From: Diphasiastrum complanatum
Taxonomy: Eukaryota > Streptophyta > Lycopodiopsida > Lycopodiales > Lycopodiaceae
DNA length: 64,000 nucleotides
Direction: 5' to 3'
Assembly (NCBI GenBank): GCA_029204225.1
Contig: CM055103.1
Coordinates: 49,457,756 to 49,521,755, forward strand
Part shown: piece by piece, positions 46,340 through 58,956 of the stretch
Layout: the number at the start of each line of letters is the position of its first letter
How positions within the stretch are numbered: position 1 is the first letter of the stretch
Made by a program: the position numbers and the translations under genes
Notes under the pieces: generated by a model
The model's input: the letters and a program-made list of their open reading frames with translations, nothing else
Databases searched by the model: none
Told to the model about the DNA's origin: nothing

Positions 46340-47787
46340 CTTTAAAGTCAACAAACTTTAAATACAGAAAGCTTTGATCTAAACTTATCAAACTTTTCTC
46401 CAGTAAGTGGCTTAGTGAAAATATCAGCTAGTTGTTCTTCTGTGTTACAATGAACAACATGGATTTCATGACTCAGCAGTCTCTCACGTATGAAGTGATA
46501 CTAAATCTCAATGTGTTTAGTTCTCGCATGGAACACTGGATTCTTTGCTAGCTGAATGCCACTCTGACTGTCACTATGTAAAGTCGTGGGATTTTTCTGC
46601 CTCATGCCAATTTCTTCCAAGATTTGTCTCAACCATATAGCTTCTTGTGCAGCACTACACATTGCCTTATACTCTGCTTATGTGGTGGAAAGAGCAATTG
46701 TACTTTGCTTCTTACTAGACCAGAAAAAACAACTACCACAAAACTGGAATATATATCCCGTGGTGGATCTATGATCATCATAGTCACCTCCCCAATCCGC
46801 ATCCACATAGCCACACAACTCAGGTATACCATCATGCTTCCTGTAAATCAAGCCATACTCTGAAGTGCCTTTCACATAACGCAAAATGCGTTTAGCTGCC
46901 TTCCAATGCGTTTCCGTAGGTGCTGCCATAAACTGACTTACAATGCCAACAACATAGCATATATCTGGTCTAGTCGTGGTAAGGTAAATCAAGCTCCCTA
47001 CTAACTGTCTATATAGCGTAGCATCAAATGACTGTGACTCAACAATCTTAGAAAGCCTTTTACCTGGTTCAATAGGAGTGTTTACTGGTTTGCAATCCTG
47101 CAACCTAAACCTGTGCAGTAACTCTTTGACATACTTCACCTGTGTTAAACCCACTTCATGTCCTTTTTGCCACAGTTTTACTCCAAGGCAGTAATGCATC
47201 AGACTGAGATATGTCATCTCAAATTGTTCCATGAGGTCTTTCTTGATCATGTCTATCATCTCTTGATTATTTCCCGTAATAATCAAGTCATCAACATAAA
47301 GAGCAATCAAAGCAACCATACCATCAAAGCATAAGACATATAGATTTGGATCGGAATGTGTTCTCACCATCCCCTTTGAACGAAAGTAGGCATCAATCCT
47401 GCTATACCACGTATGTGGTGCTTGTTTAAGACCATAAAGTGCTTTTTTCAAGCGACATACTTCATTTTCTTGTCCTTTCGTTACAAAGCCTTCAGGTTGA
47501 TCCATGAACACTTCGTCTTCTACCTCACCATTTAGAAAAGCAGATTTCACATCCATCTGATGCAAAGGCCAACCAAAATGTGAAGCTAAAGCAATAAGTA
47601 GACGTAGAGTATTCCACTTACAAACCGGTGCAAAGGTCTCCTCATAATCGATGCCTTTATTTTGTGCGTACCCTTTGATCACTAATCTTGCTTTGTGTTT
47701 TGCTATACTTCCATCTGCATGGTACTTGGTCCTGTATACCCATTTGCAACCAATGGATTTCTTGCCAACTGGTGGTTCTACTAAGTC
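46340..47787 (-). pseudogene. pol: Copia reverse transcriptase and RNase H
   Basis: RT motifs: KWVYRTKYHADGSIAKHKAR, KGYAQNKGIDYEETFAPV, MDVKSAFLNGEVEDEVFM, KKALYGLKQAPHTWY and the catalytic YVDDLIITG. Then LVGSLIYLTTTRPDICYVVG and RNase H motifs CGYVDADWGGD and KKQSTIALSTT. After a stop at 46678 the frame continues AEYKAMCSAAQEAIWL and ends with ADIFTKPL near 46400. Catalytic residues of RT and the first RNase H Asp are kept. Stops near 47787, 46678 and 46500 prevent translation in one piece. Confidence 0.9.
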
Positions 47788-49313
47788 TCATGTGCTATGC
47801 TTAGCAATTGACTTCATCTCCTCTCCCATGGCCTTGACCCAAATGTCATCATCCTTCGCTTCACCATAAGTCGAAGGTTCTTTGCTTTGAATAATGCTAG
47901 ATAAGAGAGCATAATTTGCTTCATACCTTTCAGGTAGTATCTTCTCTCTTGTTGATCTTTGTAGCTCTCCCTGGTTAGATGATCTTGGAAAATCATCTAT
48001 GTCGAGGCTCTCCAACAATCTCTCAAACCACTTAGAGAACTTTCTGTCAGGTGATCGGCTTCTTGGTGAAAATGTATCCCACGCCACATCCTTCTCCTTG
48101 CATTTGTCACCTGCAACTTCAATCCTTCTTGCACCAAAAGGTTTGTCCCTACCTCTCCAGCTTGTATCTTGAGATTGAGTAGTGGTATCTTGAGATGTAT
48201 CCTCATGTTCATCACTCGGAAGGTCAATAAATGGATCATCATCAGGTGGTACCCTCACTATACTATCTTTCCCACTGGATGTGTCTATCTTCTCAATATC
48301 CTCGTCTTCATACATCTTGGATTCATCAAAGATAACATCATGGCTTATATGAATTTTGTTTTCGACTGGATCAAAACATCTATAGCCCTTCACACGATCA
48401 TCATATCCTAGGAATATGCACTTGATAGCTTTTACATCAAGTTTACGTCTCTCTTCCTTAGGAATGTGTACAAAGGCCTTACATCCAAAGATTCGCAAGT
48501 GGTTCACCTTTGGCTTCTTCTTCGTGAATGCTTCCTCAGGTGTTATCTTTGGTATGGCAATGGTAGGACTTCTATTTTGAAGATAGACTGTTGTGCTACA
48601 TGCTTCTGACCAAAAATCTTTTGTTAGTTTCATCTCAACTAGCATAGATCTGGCACTTTCCACAATCGTACGATTCTTGCGCTCAGCTATACCATTGAGG
48701 GCAGGAGTATGAGCTTGCGTAAATTGTCTTTTAATCCCACATTGATCACAAAGATCATTGAAGTCATTAGACTTGTACTCACTTCCACTATCTGATCTTA
48801 GGACTTTGATCTTCCTACCTGTCTGATTTTCGACCAATGCTTTGAAGTCTTGAAATTATCAAATATATCTGATTTCTTCTTCAAGAAGTAGATCCACGTT
48901 TTACGTGACATATCATCAATAAAGGTCATAAAATAGAAGGCTTTACCTAAGGACATGGTCCTCATAGGCCCGCATAAATCCATGTGGATTAAATCCAGGA
49001 TCTTCTTTGCTCTTGCAACACCCCCTTTATTGAACTTCTCTCGATGCTACTTCCCATATACACAAGATTCGCACATAAATTTCAAGTGATCTTCTATGGT
49101 AGGCAATCTTGTTACCATCTCCAATTTTCTCATCAAACTGAGGCTTCCCAAGTTCAAGTGACCAAGCCTCTTGTGCCACAACTCAATTTGCAAAAGAATG
49201 GACAATACAAGTCCATGTTGCCCCTTGATTGTAGCATTCAACCTATACAATTTTGTATTGGGCTCTCTTACTCCATCCGCAATAACTTTGAACATTTGGT
49301 TCACGTCCTTCAC
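47788..49313 (-). pseudogene. pol: Copia integrase region
   Basis: The zinc-binding GAG-pre-integrase has LWHKRLGHLNLGSL and CESCVYGK (49200-49050). The core has LIHMDLCGPM (first Asp), VLRSDSGSEYKSNDF (second Asp) and NGIAERKNRT (Glu). The D-D-E triad is intact. A one-base shift near 48840 separates two long ORFs. The C-terminal part has FGCKAFVHIPKEERRKLD and FLGYDDRVKGYRCFDP, then a long acidic and Ser-rich linker (48260-48080) before RT. Confidence 0.88.
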
Positions 49314-49334
49314 AAAGCAACGATCATGGGAGAA

Positions 49335-50485
49335 TTATACTTTCAACTTTTGATCAGTAATGACTCCAACAGAAAGTAGATTTTTCTTCAAACCTGGTAC
49401 GTAAAGTACCTCCCTGATCATCTTGCTTTTGCCATCAAGTAGTTGGATTGAAACGGTGCCTATCTCCTTGATCATGCACACCTCACCATTTGCTTGTGAA
49501 ACAGATGTTCCATTATCCAATACCTTCAAACTACTGAACCAATTCTTGTTACTTGTCATGTGTCTTGTGGCTCCTGAGTCAATATACCATGCTTGATCAT
49601 CTTGACTAGATGACAATGCAGATATGAAAATGCTAGAGTCTTCAATCTCACCCTCATCGACAAGGTTACCTGCTTGTTTTGGTTTCCCCTTGCCTTGTTC
49701 CGCCAGGAATTTGCGACATTCACTCTTCCAATAGCCCTTTTTACCACAATGGAAGCACTTGCCATTCTTCTTAGTTTTATTGAAAGATCCCTCATCCTCC
49801 TGAGACTTGGCAAATTGCTGCTTAGACTTCTTCTTGCCCTTGGCTTGCCTTGTTTTTGGCGTGTCGCAAGTGCATGATCGTCAGTATTTTGACGTCTATC
49901 TTTCACCATTTCTCATCATTGATCTTCCTGCATCAAGATTCCTGTGAGCTCGTCAAAGGTTGGAAATCTTTCTCTTGATGCTATTCTGCTCACGAACATC
50001 TGATAGGATTCTGCAATGCCTCACAATGCATTGTGCACCAGCTCCACATCACGAATGCGCTCGCCAATAGAATGCAGTTCATCTCTCATTGTCTTGATTC
50101 TGGTCATGTACGTCTGAATGTGCTCTCCTTGTTCCATGCGGGCGCTATTCAACTTTGACTTCAAAAACATGATTCTTGACGAATTTGATGTCTCGAACTG
50201 GTCTTTTAGCACATCCCATGCCTGTCTGGGTGTAATAGCATCACAAATGTGGGTAATGATGTGATCCTTCACTGACAAGTTAATGAAGGTCAAAGCTTTC
50301 CTCATCTTTTTGTCGAACACTTTGATGTCTGCTTCATTTGGCGGCCTTCTCTCATCACCTGTGATGACTTCCCACACATCTTTCTCCATCAGTATGTTTT
50401 TCATTTTGAATTTCCACACTGCATAGTTGGAAATCTCGTCCAATTTGCTACTTTCACTCAAAATGGACTCTCCCATGTTTGCCAT
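49335..50485 (-). pseudogene. gag: Copia gag and protease
   Basis: Gag starts at 50485 (MANMGESILSESSKLDEISN) with YAVWKFKMKNILMEKDVWEV and ITPRQAWDVLKDQFE, continuing after a stop at 50021. The zinc knuckle CFHCGKKGYWKSEC has Tyr where the His should be. The protease has WYIDSGATRHMTSN and VLYVPGLKKNLLSV. A stop follows VITDQKLKV near 49335. The His-to-Tyr change would weaken RNA binding and marks this copy as decaying. Confidence 0.88.
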
Positions 50486-51770
50486 CGCAAAACTTCTTGA
50501 AACTTCTGCCTTAGGCTAAGAACAGTATGCCGAGGCCAACAGTAATGTCAGAAGTTGAAAATAATGACCTGCACTTTTTTCCTTACCGCTCTTCCACCAA
50601 TTTGAAAGCCAAATCAGTGTCGCCTTCCGAAATGCACTCAATTGTCAACTCCTAACGTGCCCAGTGGAATGGTGAAATCACTTCTGGCATACTCCAAACA
50701 CTTTCTCCCCTGCAATCACTCTGTTTTGTTGTACCGTATTTGCAAGTACAGTCCGGGTGCCCTTCGTTTGGAGGTTATAGCCTTTCGTTTGGGTCAAAAC
50801 GGGCAAAGGACCCAAAATTAGGGATTTTTCTAATTTATGAACTATTTTTTCACCTTGAAGAAACTTCACTCTTCACTTGTGAAGGGACCCAACTCAACTT
50901 TCAGTATGAAAATTTTTAGTAAATTTGAAGGCCAAAATGCACTTCACTTCTTCAGGGCCCTGTTCAAAGCTCATCCAATGGCTGAACCAAATCTTGTGGT
51001 CCAAATTTCTCTCCCATCACAAGTTCTGGACCGTCGATTCATTTGACACCTCATCCAAAGGTCCAAACTGCATCTGAGCATTGAACCATGCTCCTATAGT
51101 CGCTATGGTCTTCAAGACACTACACTGACTATTGCGTTGGGCACGCGAACAACCCGCGACCTCCCTGCCTGCGGCCGCGCCTCCCTTCTCTGAAAAATGC
51201 CAAATCAAACTCTCATGTGGATCATTTTGAGCATGATCTGAGGCCTGGAGTAGGGTCGCCCTACTGAATCCAAAACTGTAGAGTGTTCAGTCAGGAAATT
51301 CCGTGGAGAAACAATGATTTTAGCTCAACTTGACAAAGTGGCTTTTTTCACCTTTTTACCGCAAATCTGCTAGGTTAACTGTCTGGAGAAAAGTCTCTGA
51401 CATAAACCTCAGAATCTCTCCATGGCTGGTTGACAATGTGATTAGCTTCCTTCCTGTCCTTACGGCATCCAAAATGGTGCGCAAACAACGAAGAAATCGC
51501 CAGTTATGTATAAAAACTGTAACCCCAAGCCCGGTTTCAATTTTCAGTTGGCTTCAAAATTGTCAATTTTTCACCAAATTTTTCCCTGTCTGATGATGTG
51601 CACAGGCTAATAATCCCTCTACTGATCTTAGCAAGTCTCTATAAATTAGAAACCGTGCACCAGTGCTTCTCTTTCCGTCTTCAACCCACCGTAAACCCCG
51701 AACTCTTAGAAGACAGTTCTCCCGAAGCTCTCTTCAACGGCGATGTTGTACTGTGTACACTCCCTGTACG
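50486..51770 (-). other. 5' untranslated leader of the complete Copia
   Basis: About 1.3 kb between the primer site and the gag ATG. No other gene recognised; GC-rich around 51130-51180. Long for a Copia leader, so it may hold extra regulatory or packaging sequence. Confidence 0.5.
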
Positions 51771-51782
51771 GCTCTGATACCA
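51771..51782 (-). promoter_or_regulatory. Primer-binding site for initiator tRNA-Met
   Basis: TGGTATCAGAGC on the coding strand starts immediately after the 5' LTR end AAGT, matching the 3' end of plant initiator tRNA-Met used by many Copia elements. Confidence 0.9.
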
Positions 51783-52057
51783 ACTTAGAATTTGCTTTGC
51801 ACAGGAACACAAATCATGCCACATAGTAACACAGACAGAAAACACTCTCCACAACAAGCTCACATAGCAACTATATTTCTCAAAATGAAATTACACTGTA
51901 CATATAGTTGTTCACTCAGGCAACCCATGCATGACCCAGGTTGCCGTTGGCGGGATGCGTGTCCCGTCGACTTGCCTCGTAGCGAGGCCAACTGATCCTT
52001 ATCCACTGATAGGACCCATAGTACAGTAACATAGTGATTCTAACTTTAATTCTAACT
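51783..52057 (-). repeat. 5' LTR of the complete Copia
   Basis: Partner of 46020-46294. It contains the shared GC-rich block GGCGGGA-GCGTGTCCCGTCG and a GTTACTGTACT stretch near its U3 start. Confidence 0.92.
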
Positions 52058-52062
52058 TAGAA

Positions 52063-54400
52063 CCCCCAAATCAACATATGTAAGATAGATATGTTTTACA
52101 ATTCTTCAAGCTTAAATGGTGCACGGGGCCAATGAGTGGTCAATTTGGGATTCTGAGAAGTGACAAGGATTTTAGATTGTGGGTTGCGAAAGAAATGTGG
52201 GTTGCTGGAAACAACAAAGAATGTTTTGGAGGAATGCACTACTTTTCGGAAGTTTGTTCGTATGTTACTTTCGTGAGCTTGAAACCATTTTTTTCAACAA
52301 TATTTTTGTGTTGAATTTGTGGATGTTGGTGTGTTTCATATATAGGGTCGATGCACATGGATAATGTCGAGTCGCTAGACGATTTTTTCACAGACTTTAA
52401 GTTGTAATATAGAAAGAATATGTTTACATCAGTTGAACCAAATATGGAGCTTGCAAAGACTACAAAAGAGCAACCAGATATCAAAGGAAGTGCCAAGCGT
52501 GTGGTGTGGAGGTAAAATCTATTGATAATTGCATTCGATTTCATATGATTGTTGTTGAGTTCATTTGCTAACATGGCTTTTTTTGTTGTTGAATGTAGGT
52601 ACATTTTTAGCTTGGTGAAGGCAAAAAAACTAGATAAAATGCCTTCTTATTTTAAATTGTGGAATCAAAGGTCCAATACGGAGAGTTGCATGTACAATGA
52701 CAAATACCATTCTAGCTTAAGTGACTCGGAGCTGACTAACAATCCTTGGTGGATAGAGTTCTCTGCTGGACATGTCCTGATGATGAGAAAGAAAACTTTG
52801 AGTTGCATGTTAGTGGTGCTTTATCTAGTCCTATTATAGATAGTGAGGTTCCTCATATTGAGTTGGAGATGGGGGCCACTCTAGAGACTAGATTGAGAGA
52901 AACAGACAAATTGAAGAACAGGTACCCAAGCAGCATCTGCTGAAGTTGAGTCGCAAAGGCAAAGAGCCAGCAAAATCACCATTGCCCTCTATTGTGACAA
53001 GTACTATGCCATCCGCCGAACGAGTGCGAGAATTCCCAGAATATATCCGCCCATCGCTCGCCTTGTCGAAGTCTAGCAGCAAGGTCACATTGCTTTAGTG
53101 TTGATTGGTTCTGTGCTTTGTATACCCTCATTGTTTTTTTGTGTTGTGTCAGATGGTCACCATTTGCAGAGACATTATGAATGTTTCTAGATGTGCATCA
53201 AAAATGACTATTGCCACTGAGATGAAAAGCTTGCTTTCCCATCTGCAAGAAGTTTGCAAGGGTACATGGATCAAACGAGGTAAGAGCGTCACTGCTAGTG
53301 CTGACATGGTTTTGCTAGATTTTCCTACAAATGTAGTGTCGTCAGAATTTTTTGGCAGTGTTCCATTATGGAATAAAGTTGAGGATGCACTGATTGAGGC
53401 ATCTCTTCAATTCACATCAACTATTCTAGATGACACAGGAGTGGTTTGTTGCATTATTGGAGTAGACCACATTCCACAATTGATAAGATTTGTTAGAAAA
53501 TGTGGATTGAGAGTGCTAAGATATGCTATCCTGCGTGGAATTGATAAGTTTGACACCACAACTTCGTAGATTCAGGTACGCAACAACATAATTTTTTGTT
53601 GTTGTTTTGCATACATCATGATACTTAGAGTGTATTTATTTCCAATAACTTGGTTTTTGCTTGGCAGGTGTATATGATGGGTGTTTATATTCTATGTTGT
53701 GTCGATGCGTCTCCCACATTTTCAATGGGAGATTCTGATGTAATTGATGTGTCGTTGTTTTTAAGCACAACAGATCATGGGTGCACCACTTCCCCGTAGC
53801 TGAATATTTGCTTGATCCAGTGACATCGTGCCGATTGTGTGGTGGGATGGAGAAGAGTCCACATTTCATTCGATTTTTGGTGGAGCTATGTTGTAGGGCT
53901 TCTGGAGTGGTTGTGGATCCTTTCCTTGGATGCGAGGGGACATTGTGTGCATGTGCCAACACCGGTAGAGACTATATTGCAATGGACTACGATGAGGCTA
54001 TTGTGGCTCATATGCGACAAATAGATATAGGGATTATATTTGGTAGAAGATTTTGTTTTACCCATGCTCCAAATATTAGTACTACATTGTTCGGTTGTTT
54101 GACAATTTAACATTGCAGTGTCGTCCACTGGCAATACCCAAGCTGTCGAAGTGGACTCTGACGATGATGCCGAGGAGGTGGAGCAATGGGATTTTGATGA
54201 CTTCCAGAGATGGTTAGTTGAAAAATAAACAATGTTCAATTACATGTGCTTTATTCATAGTATGTCATTTTGCTTCCTTAACCTGTCATTTGCCATCTTA
54301 TGCAGAGGGAATGGCCAGAACATTGGAGAGGCAGTGTAACGCAGAGATGCATTCCAGCAGACATCCATGTCGTTCTTGTGTTTTTGTGGATGATGAATGC
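52063..54400 (+). pseudogene. DNA methyltransferase-like gene (beta-class motif order), spliced and broken
   Basis: Likely exons: about 52340-52511, then 52599-52850 (intron 52512-52598 keeps the frame across RVVW|RYIFSLV), then 53153-53565 after a TGTGTCAG acceptor. This third exon holds SADMVLLDFPTN, like the catalytic DPPY (motif IV) box but with DFPT, and a Rossmann-like VVCCIIGVDHI. Exon 53668-54042 holds GGMEKSPHFIRFLVEL and VVVDPFLGCEGTL (motif I, DPFxGxGTT-like) with GRDYIAMDYDEAI. Exon 54119-54212 is acidic. Motif IV before motif I is the order of beta-class N6-adenine/N4-cytosine methyltransferases. A stop near 52400, shifts near 52790 and 53770, and the altered DPPY box suggest it is inactive or wrongly joined here. 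Host gene, element cargo or transferred gene cannot be decided from the sequence. Confidence 0.5.
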
Positions 54401-54584
54401 CAGGAAGATACATTGTACACAAATTCTGGTTGTTTGGACACGACTCTATTAGGAAAAATCTATAACTCTATGTTTTTTGCTGAGTTGAATAGTAGCTATT
54501 GGGAGTGGTCATGATTATGTTGTCTCGTCCGAATGTGGTTAGGTTTGTTTTGTAATTTTGGGTGAGATAGTATCGAATTCTGGT
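54401..54584. other. 3' end of the methyltransferase-like region
   Basis: No further domain recognised before the minisatellite. Confidence 0.35.
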
Positions 54585-54760
54585 TATCAAAATTTGGGGA
54601 TCGAAAGTTGGGTATCGATATTTGGGTATCAAATTTTGGGTATCGGTATTTGGGTATCGAAATTTGGGTATCGATATTTGGTATCGATAATTGATATTTG
54701 GGTACCAAAATTTGGGTATCGATATTTGGGTATCAAAATTTGGGTACCCAAATTCTATCA
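54585..54760 (+). repeat. Minisatellite, ~14-bp units
   Basis: About 12 degenerate units of TTTGGGTATCGATA or TTTGGGTATCAAAA. Both strands are open through it, giving artefact peptides such as repeated GYxxLGI. It is flanked on the right by a piece (CAGCGAGTAGAGCTG) of the foldback family seen at 44.3-44.8 kb. Confidence 0.9.
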
Positions 54761-57700
54761 GCCAGCGAGTAGAGCTGCATTCAATTCGATCTCAAGTTTG
54801 CCAATGTTTTACATTCTATGTAGATGGAAGTTCAATGGCACTTGCTCGTAGACCTGTACGTCAAAGTGTTGGTACCGTAAATCGAAGACACCCCCATCAA
54901 TGTGCTCAAAACTGTAATACTCATATCGTATTTATGACGTTATAGAAATGCATCTTTGTTTAGCTAGCCATGAGTCATAATTTGTGTGTAAAAAAACTCA
55001 CAAAACTTGCTTTTCATTTACTCGTAGAATGTCTGAAATCCTGACTTCACAAGATATCAACTAGCTAGTGTGCTGAATACACACTAAGAAATAGTTGAAA
55101 GGCTTCATGTCTACATGCATGCTGGATAAACTAACCATCCACAATTACAAGTCATCTAAACCTTTGTATCCTCTACTTCCAAGACACACTCATGCGCATT
55201 CCATCCAGCCTTGTTAGCCATTGACATGCTACTCATATACCAAAGTTGTGTGTCCAGTCCCCATGCCAGGGTAATGAATAGAGAAAGAATGGGATGATGG
55301 ATCTGTCCATGACATGATGTCAAATCATGAAGTATGCGCTTGCCTTTGAACTTGTAGCTGGTTACTGGTTGATTAGGCAAGAAGGACTACTAACCTGGAG
55401 ATAGATGGCGGCCACCATGACGTTCACAAAGGAGATTAGTCGTTGCTTAATGCTTCATAGTTTGGGAGGTGGAGTGATCAAGCAACTTGGGGGGAGTTTT
55501 CACACAAATGCCTAAGGCATGTCTATTTGTCAAAAACTTAACAATTAGAGAAAGAAGATAGGACATTAGCCCATTTTGCATAAGAAATCAAAGGCCCCAT
55601 GTGACAGATGACTTGGCATAAAAATTGTTGAGTTGGGATAAGTGAAGACCTTGGTATCTCCACTATTGTAGGCCCAATGGTTTTGAGATTTGAATTTTTA
55701 GGTGGCATAACATCATGTTGGTTGTTATTGGATAGCAGAGAGAACAAAGGCCCACCAAGCCTATTTTTTGAATGGTGGGTATCTCCTTCATGGGTGACAG
55801 GTGTAAATCCAAAGCAACTTTCATAACTAAAGACTTTACTCAATCTGAATGGTGCTACAAGGTTTTCTGAAATAATAAACTTCCAACTGGAAAGGGTATT
55901 TCATTACTTTCTGAATCAATTCATTGTCTCATTGCGTTCAAAATTATGTTAGTGTGAATGTTATGCTACTTTGATTTGTTGTTACATCTTACACTTCTCT
56001 CTTATAGAATTGTCTGTTGCTTCCACAAGAGTGGTACCCTATGAGTCACTCAATATTCACTAGCGTGCATGCCATGGGGACTGATTACCACAACTAGATG
56101 CCATGTGCCAAGTGACAGGAATAGCAGATACAAGGACTCAAAGAGGGGGTGCCTATGGGTGAGAAGTTCATTCTACACAACAACCATCTTGGATACACAA
56201 GCTTGGAGAGACAAGCTTGTGACATTTCACCTAGCTATAACTAATACTCCTCATATGTAGTGACATAGGTCCTAGCTCGTCCTCTGAAATCTTGGTGATT
56301 CCTATATAATCTCAATCAAGAGCTCATATGCGTAACTAATCAACGACTACATGGAAATCAACTTGACGTCAAACGATCTTGGCAATAAAATCACAAGTGA
56401 GTAGTATATGTCCTTGCTCTTAAGTATATAACAATGTGTGTAGTCAATGAAAAAAGAAGACTTTCGAGGAAAATAACATATTGTTACAAAGACATCCTTG
56501 TCAAAACCAATCTTGTATTGTATATATATATACAAATCCATATGTATCATGCGTGCCTATCATGTCTAATAAACTCCATGATTGAATTTAATTACTCCTT
56601 GTATGAGCATGCAACCATGCTAGACCCTCTACCACTCATGGATTGCATCTCATCCCTATACACTGAATTCCACTTATAGCTTGAAAATACTGGCAATCCC
56701 TCTTTTGACTTTCACGAGTCTCAATGAATAGTAAAAGGTCTCCCTAAGTGATAAAGTTGAATAAACTTGTCATGGATGACTATGCCATTACAATTCCAAA
56801 TTCTGATGCACAAGCGGTGTGGATGGGACCTCAAAATGCTCCCATGCATGTGGGCCCCAACTCCCTATTTTTGGGAGTTGTAGGGTCCACTACCAATGTA
56901 GCATATCTCTCCATCCTTGTACATCATTCGTCTACCTGTATCTCTGACCTCCTTGAAGGCTTTACCCCACGTGTATGTAAGGAAGATCATCATTTATGAA
57001 AATCGGAGTCCCTTTTAGCTTGGTCCGCTTTCATAAGGCATCCCTACAGTTCTCAGTAAATTTGGAAAAATAAATAGAGTGGCATTGCTCTTTTACATTA
57101 AATTGTCTCCATACCCACACAGTACTGATCCAAAGCGGTCTCAAGGAATTGTATTACTTCCTCAATGAAATTTTGCGTATTCCCAATGCCTTGTTTATGT
57201 TCCTACAACCTTGCAACATAGTCACATTGAGAGACTTTTGCTCATTTAACTGAGTTAATTGTACTCTTCATGTATATAATGTGTCAATTCAAACTTCTCT
57301 TTGTCAACTTCCTATAAGGCATGCTCCTTATCCCCACCATAGCCCCAACATAAACTTGCAACGCTTACACTTGAACAATTAGACTTGCTTACATGCACAA
57401 TCCTTGATTTCTTGCTATCGTGAAATATTTTAAAGGTTTGTACTAAATTAGTGGTCGGTGTTTCATAGTGTGCAATATCATCGAACACCATTAGTATCTA
57501 AAAGTTCCTTAGGATTTATCTCTTATTTTAGGTAAGGCACCATACATATTGTCTCAAAGCTCAATCAATCTTAATATCAACATTTATACATTACTAAACA
57601 ATAGCTTTTAATATCGGTAGCACATCACTAGTAACAAAATCATGCAATCATGCAATCTGATGGAAATTTTTGTTGCAAAGAACAAAGAAGTAACATCCAT

Positions 57701-58365
57701 ACAACACGTACAATTGATCGATCACTTTATGGTCCAAAAAGTATAACTATGCATCTTACAACTACAAATCGAGCCAATAACTCGACACAAGTTTTACAGA
57801 CTATAAAAGTTGCTCAACAAACTCTTATGTGATGTTACCATGGTCAATCAAGACATCATTTAGGGTTGCAATAATGCTTGATTAAACACTAGTTGGTAAC
57901 CACTTGAAGTAGAGATAGGCCACAAGAAGTTTGTTTGCCACCAAATCGTCAATTAACTACATGCTATCAAATTTTGCACTCATTTGTTCAGACAATGCTC
58001 CAACTCATTTTTTCTTCTCAATAACCAATCAAATAATAGAAAAATCGTGGACTCTTAAGAACTAGTTCAAATCTTGAAACATTTTATATCCATAGTCATT
58101 GTAGTAATTATATATATGAAGGGGTTAAAAAAAGAAAAAAATTATCAAATAGGGTTTGTCATGCAATGGCTTTGTCACCACAAGCTTCCACTAGAGACGA
58201 AACTGCAATGTAGGGAGGATGACCCACTAAACATAGTAGTGATCAATTCTCCCATTGCCTTTGCGAATTCCTTAGCTTGTCTCAATTGTTTCCCTTTCTT
58301 AAGGACAGGTTTGACTAGCATATCCATCCTAAGCTATTTGTTGACATGAACCTTAGTTTCAAGGG
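54761..58365. other. Long non-coding stretch downstream of the SDR gene
   Basis: No gene or domain recognised on either strand over 3.6 kb. The DNA is AT-rich and largely unique-looking, with a short (TA)n at 56521-56531. Weak ORFs (55538-55843 minus, 56748-56999 plus) do not look like proteins. Confidence 0.45.
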
Positions 58366-58432
58366 GGGGGTCGAACTAGGACCAAAGAAACTTTGTGTGC
58401 CAAGCCAACCAACTGAGCCAACCCCATTGGAT
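58366..58432 (-). repeat. tRNA-derived SINE-like or tRNA pseudogene
   Basis: On the minus strand TGGCTCAGTTGG matches the Pol III A box and GGTCCTAGTTCGACCC resembles a B box, about 30 bases apart as in tRNA genes. The two halves of the acceptor stem do not pair, so this is not an intact tRNA; a SINE head is likely. Confidence 0.5.
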
Positions 58433-58956
58433 AGCTATTTGTCAACATGAGCCAAAACAAGATTAAAACCTTCATTATGATGTTTGTTCACACTAGAATC
58501 ATTCTCCATTAGGTTTTACAATTTCTAACAGAGGACAATTGCATGCAATATTTCAATAGTGAAGCTATGACCACTTGACAATCCACTATGCCCTTAATGT
58601 CAAGGATAATGAGGATTTACATAAATCAAGAAAATAGCACGGTACAGTTCTTGCCTATACACTACTATGTTTGTAGTAACAAATGTTAAAGATTGTCTAT
58701 CATCAAAGTAATTGTTGACTACCCCTATCTATGCAACTAAACTACATAATTTAATATTTTGCCAACCTCCATTTGCCCGGCTAACAGGCATTGTGCTGGA
58801 TACCTCAAGTGCATGACTCCTGGATTCCTGATTTTTATGTTATTCTTATGAATGTTTCACCAATATAAGATACAAGTACATATAACTATTTCAAGTTGTC
58901 TTTATGTAAGAAGTGAGCCATGGATAAAATTGCCATGGAGGTAGCAAAAAATAGAT
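58433..58956. other. 3' flank of the SDR gene
   Basis: Non-coding. Nothing recognised; it would contain the 3' UTR and poly(A) site of the leftward SDR gene. Confidence 0.4.

Larger units (their letters stand above)
46020..52057 (-). mobile_element. Complete Ty1/Copia retrotransposon
   Basis: It has two 275-bp LTRs (46020-46294 and 51783-52057), a 5-bp target-site duplication TAGAA (46015-46019 and 52058-52062), a tRNA-Met primer site next to the 5' LTR, a polypurine tract next to the 3' LTR, and a near-full gag-pol reading leftward from 50485 to about 46340. LTRs differ at about 15 sites by eye, so the insertion is not recent. A few stops and one or two shifts interrupt pol. LTR ends are AGTTAG...(T)AAGT on the coding strand, not TG...CA. 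Confidence 0.93.

Noticed and set aside
54558-54945. ORFs with repeated GYxxLGI motifs as a repeat protein
   Set aside because: They follow a 14-bp minisatellite that is open in several frames on both strands.
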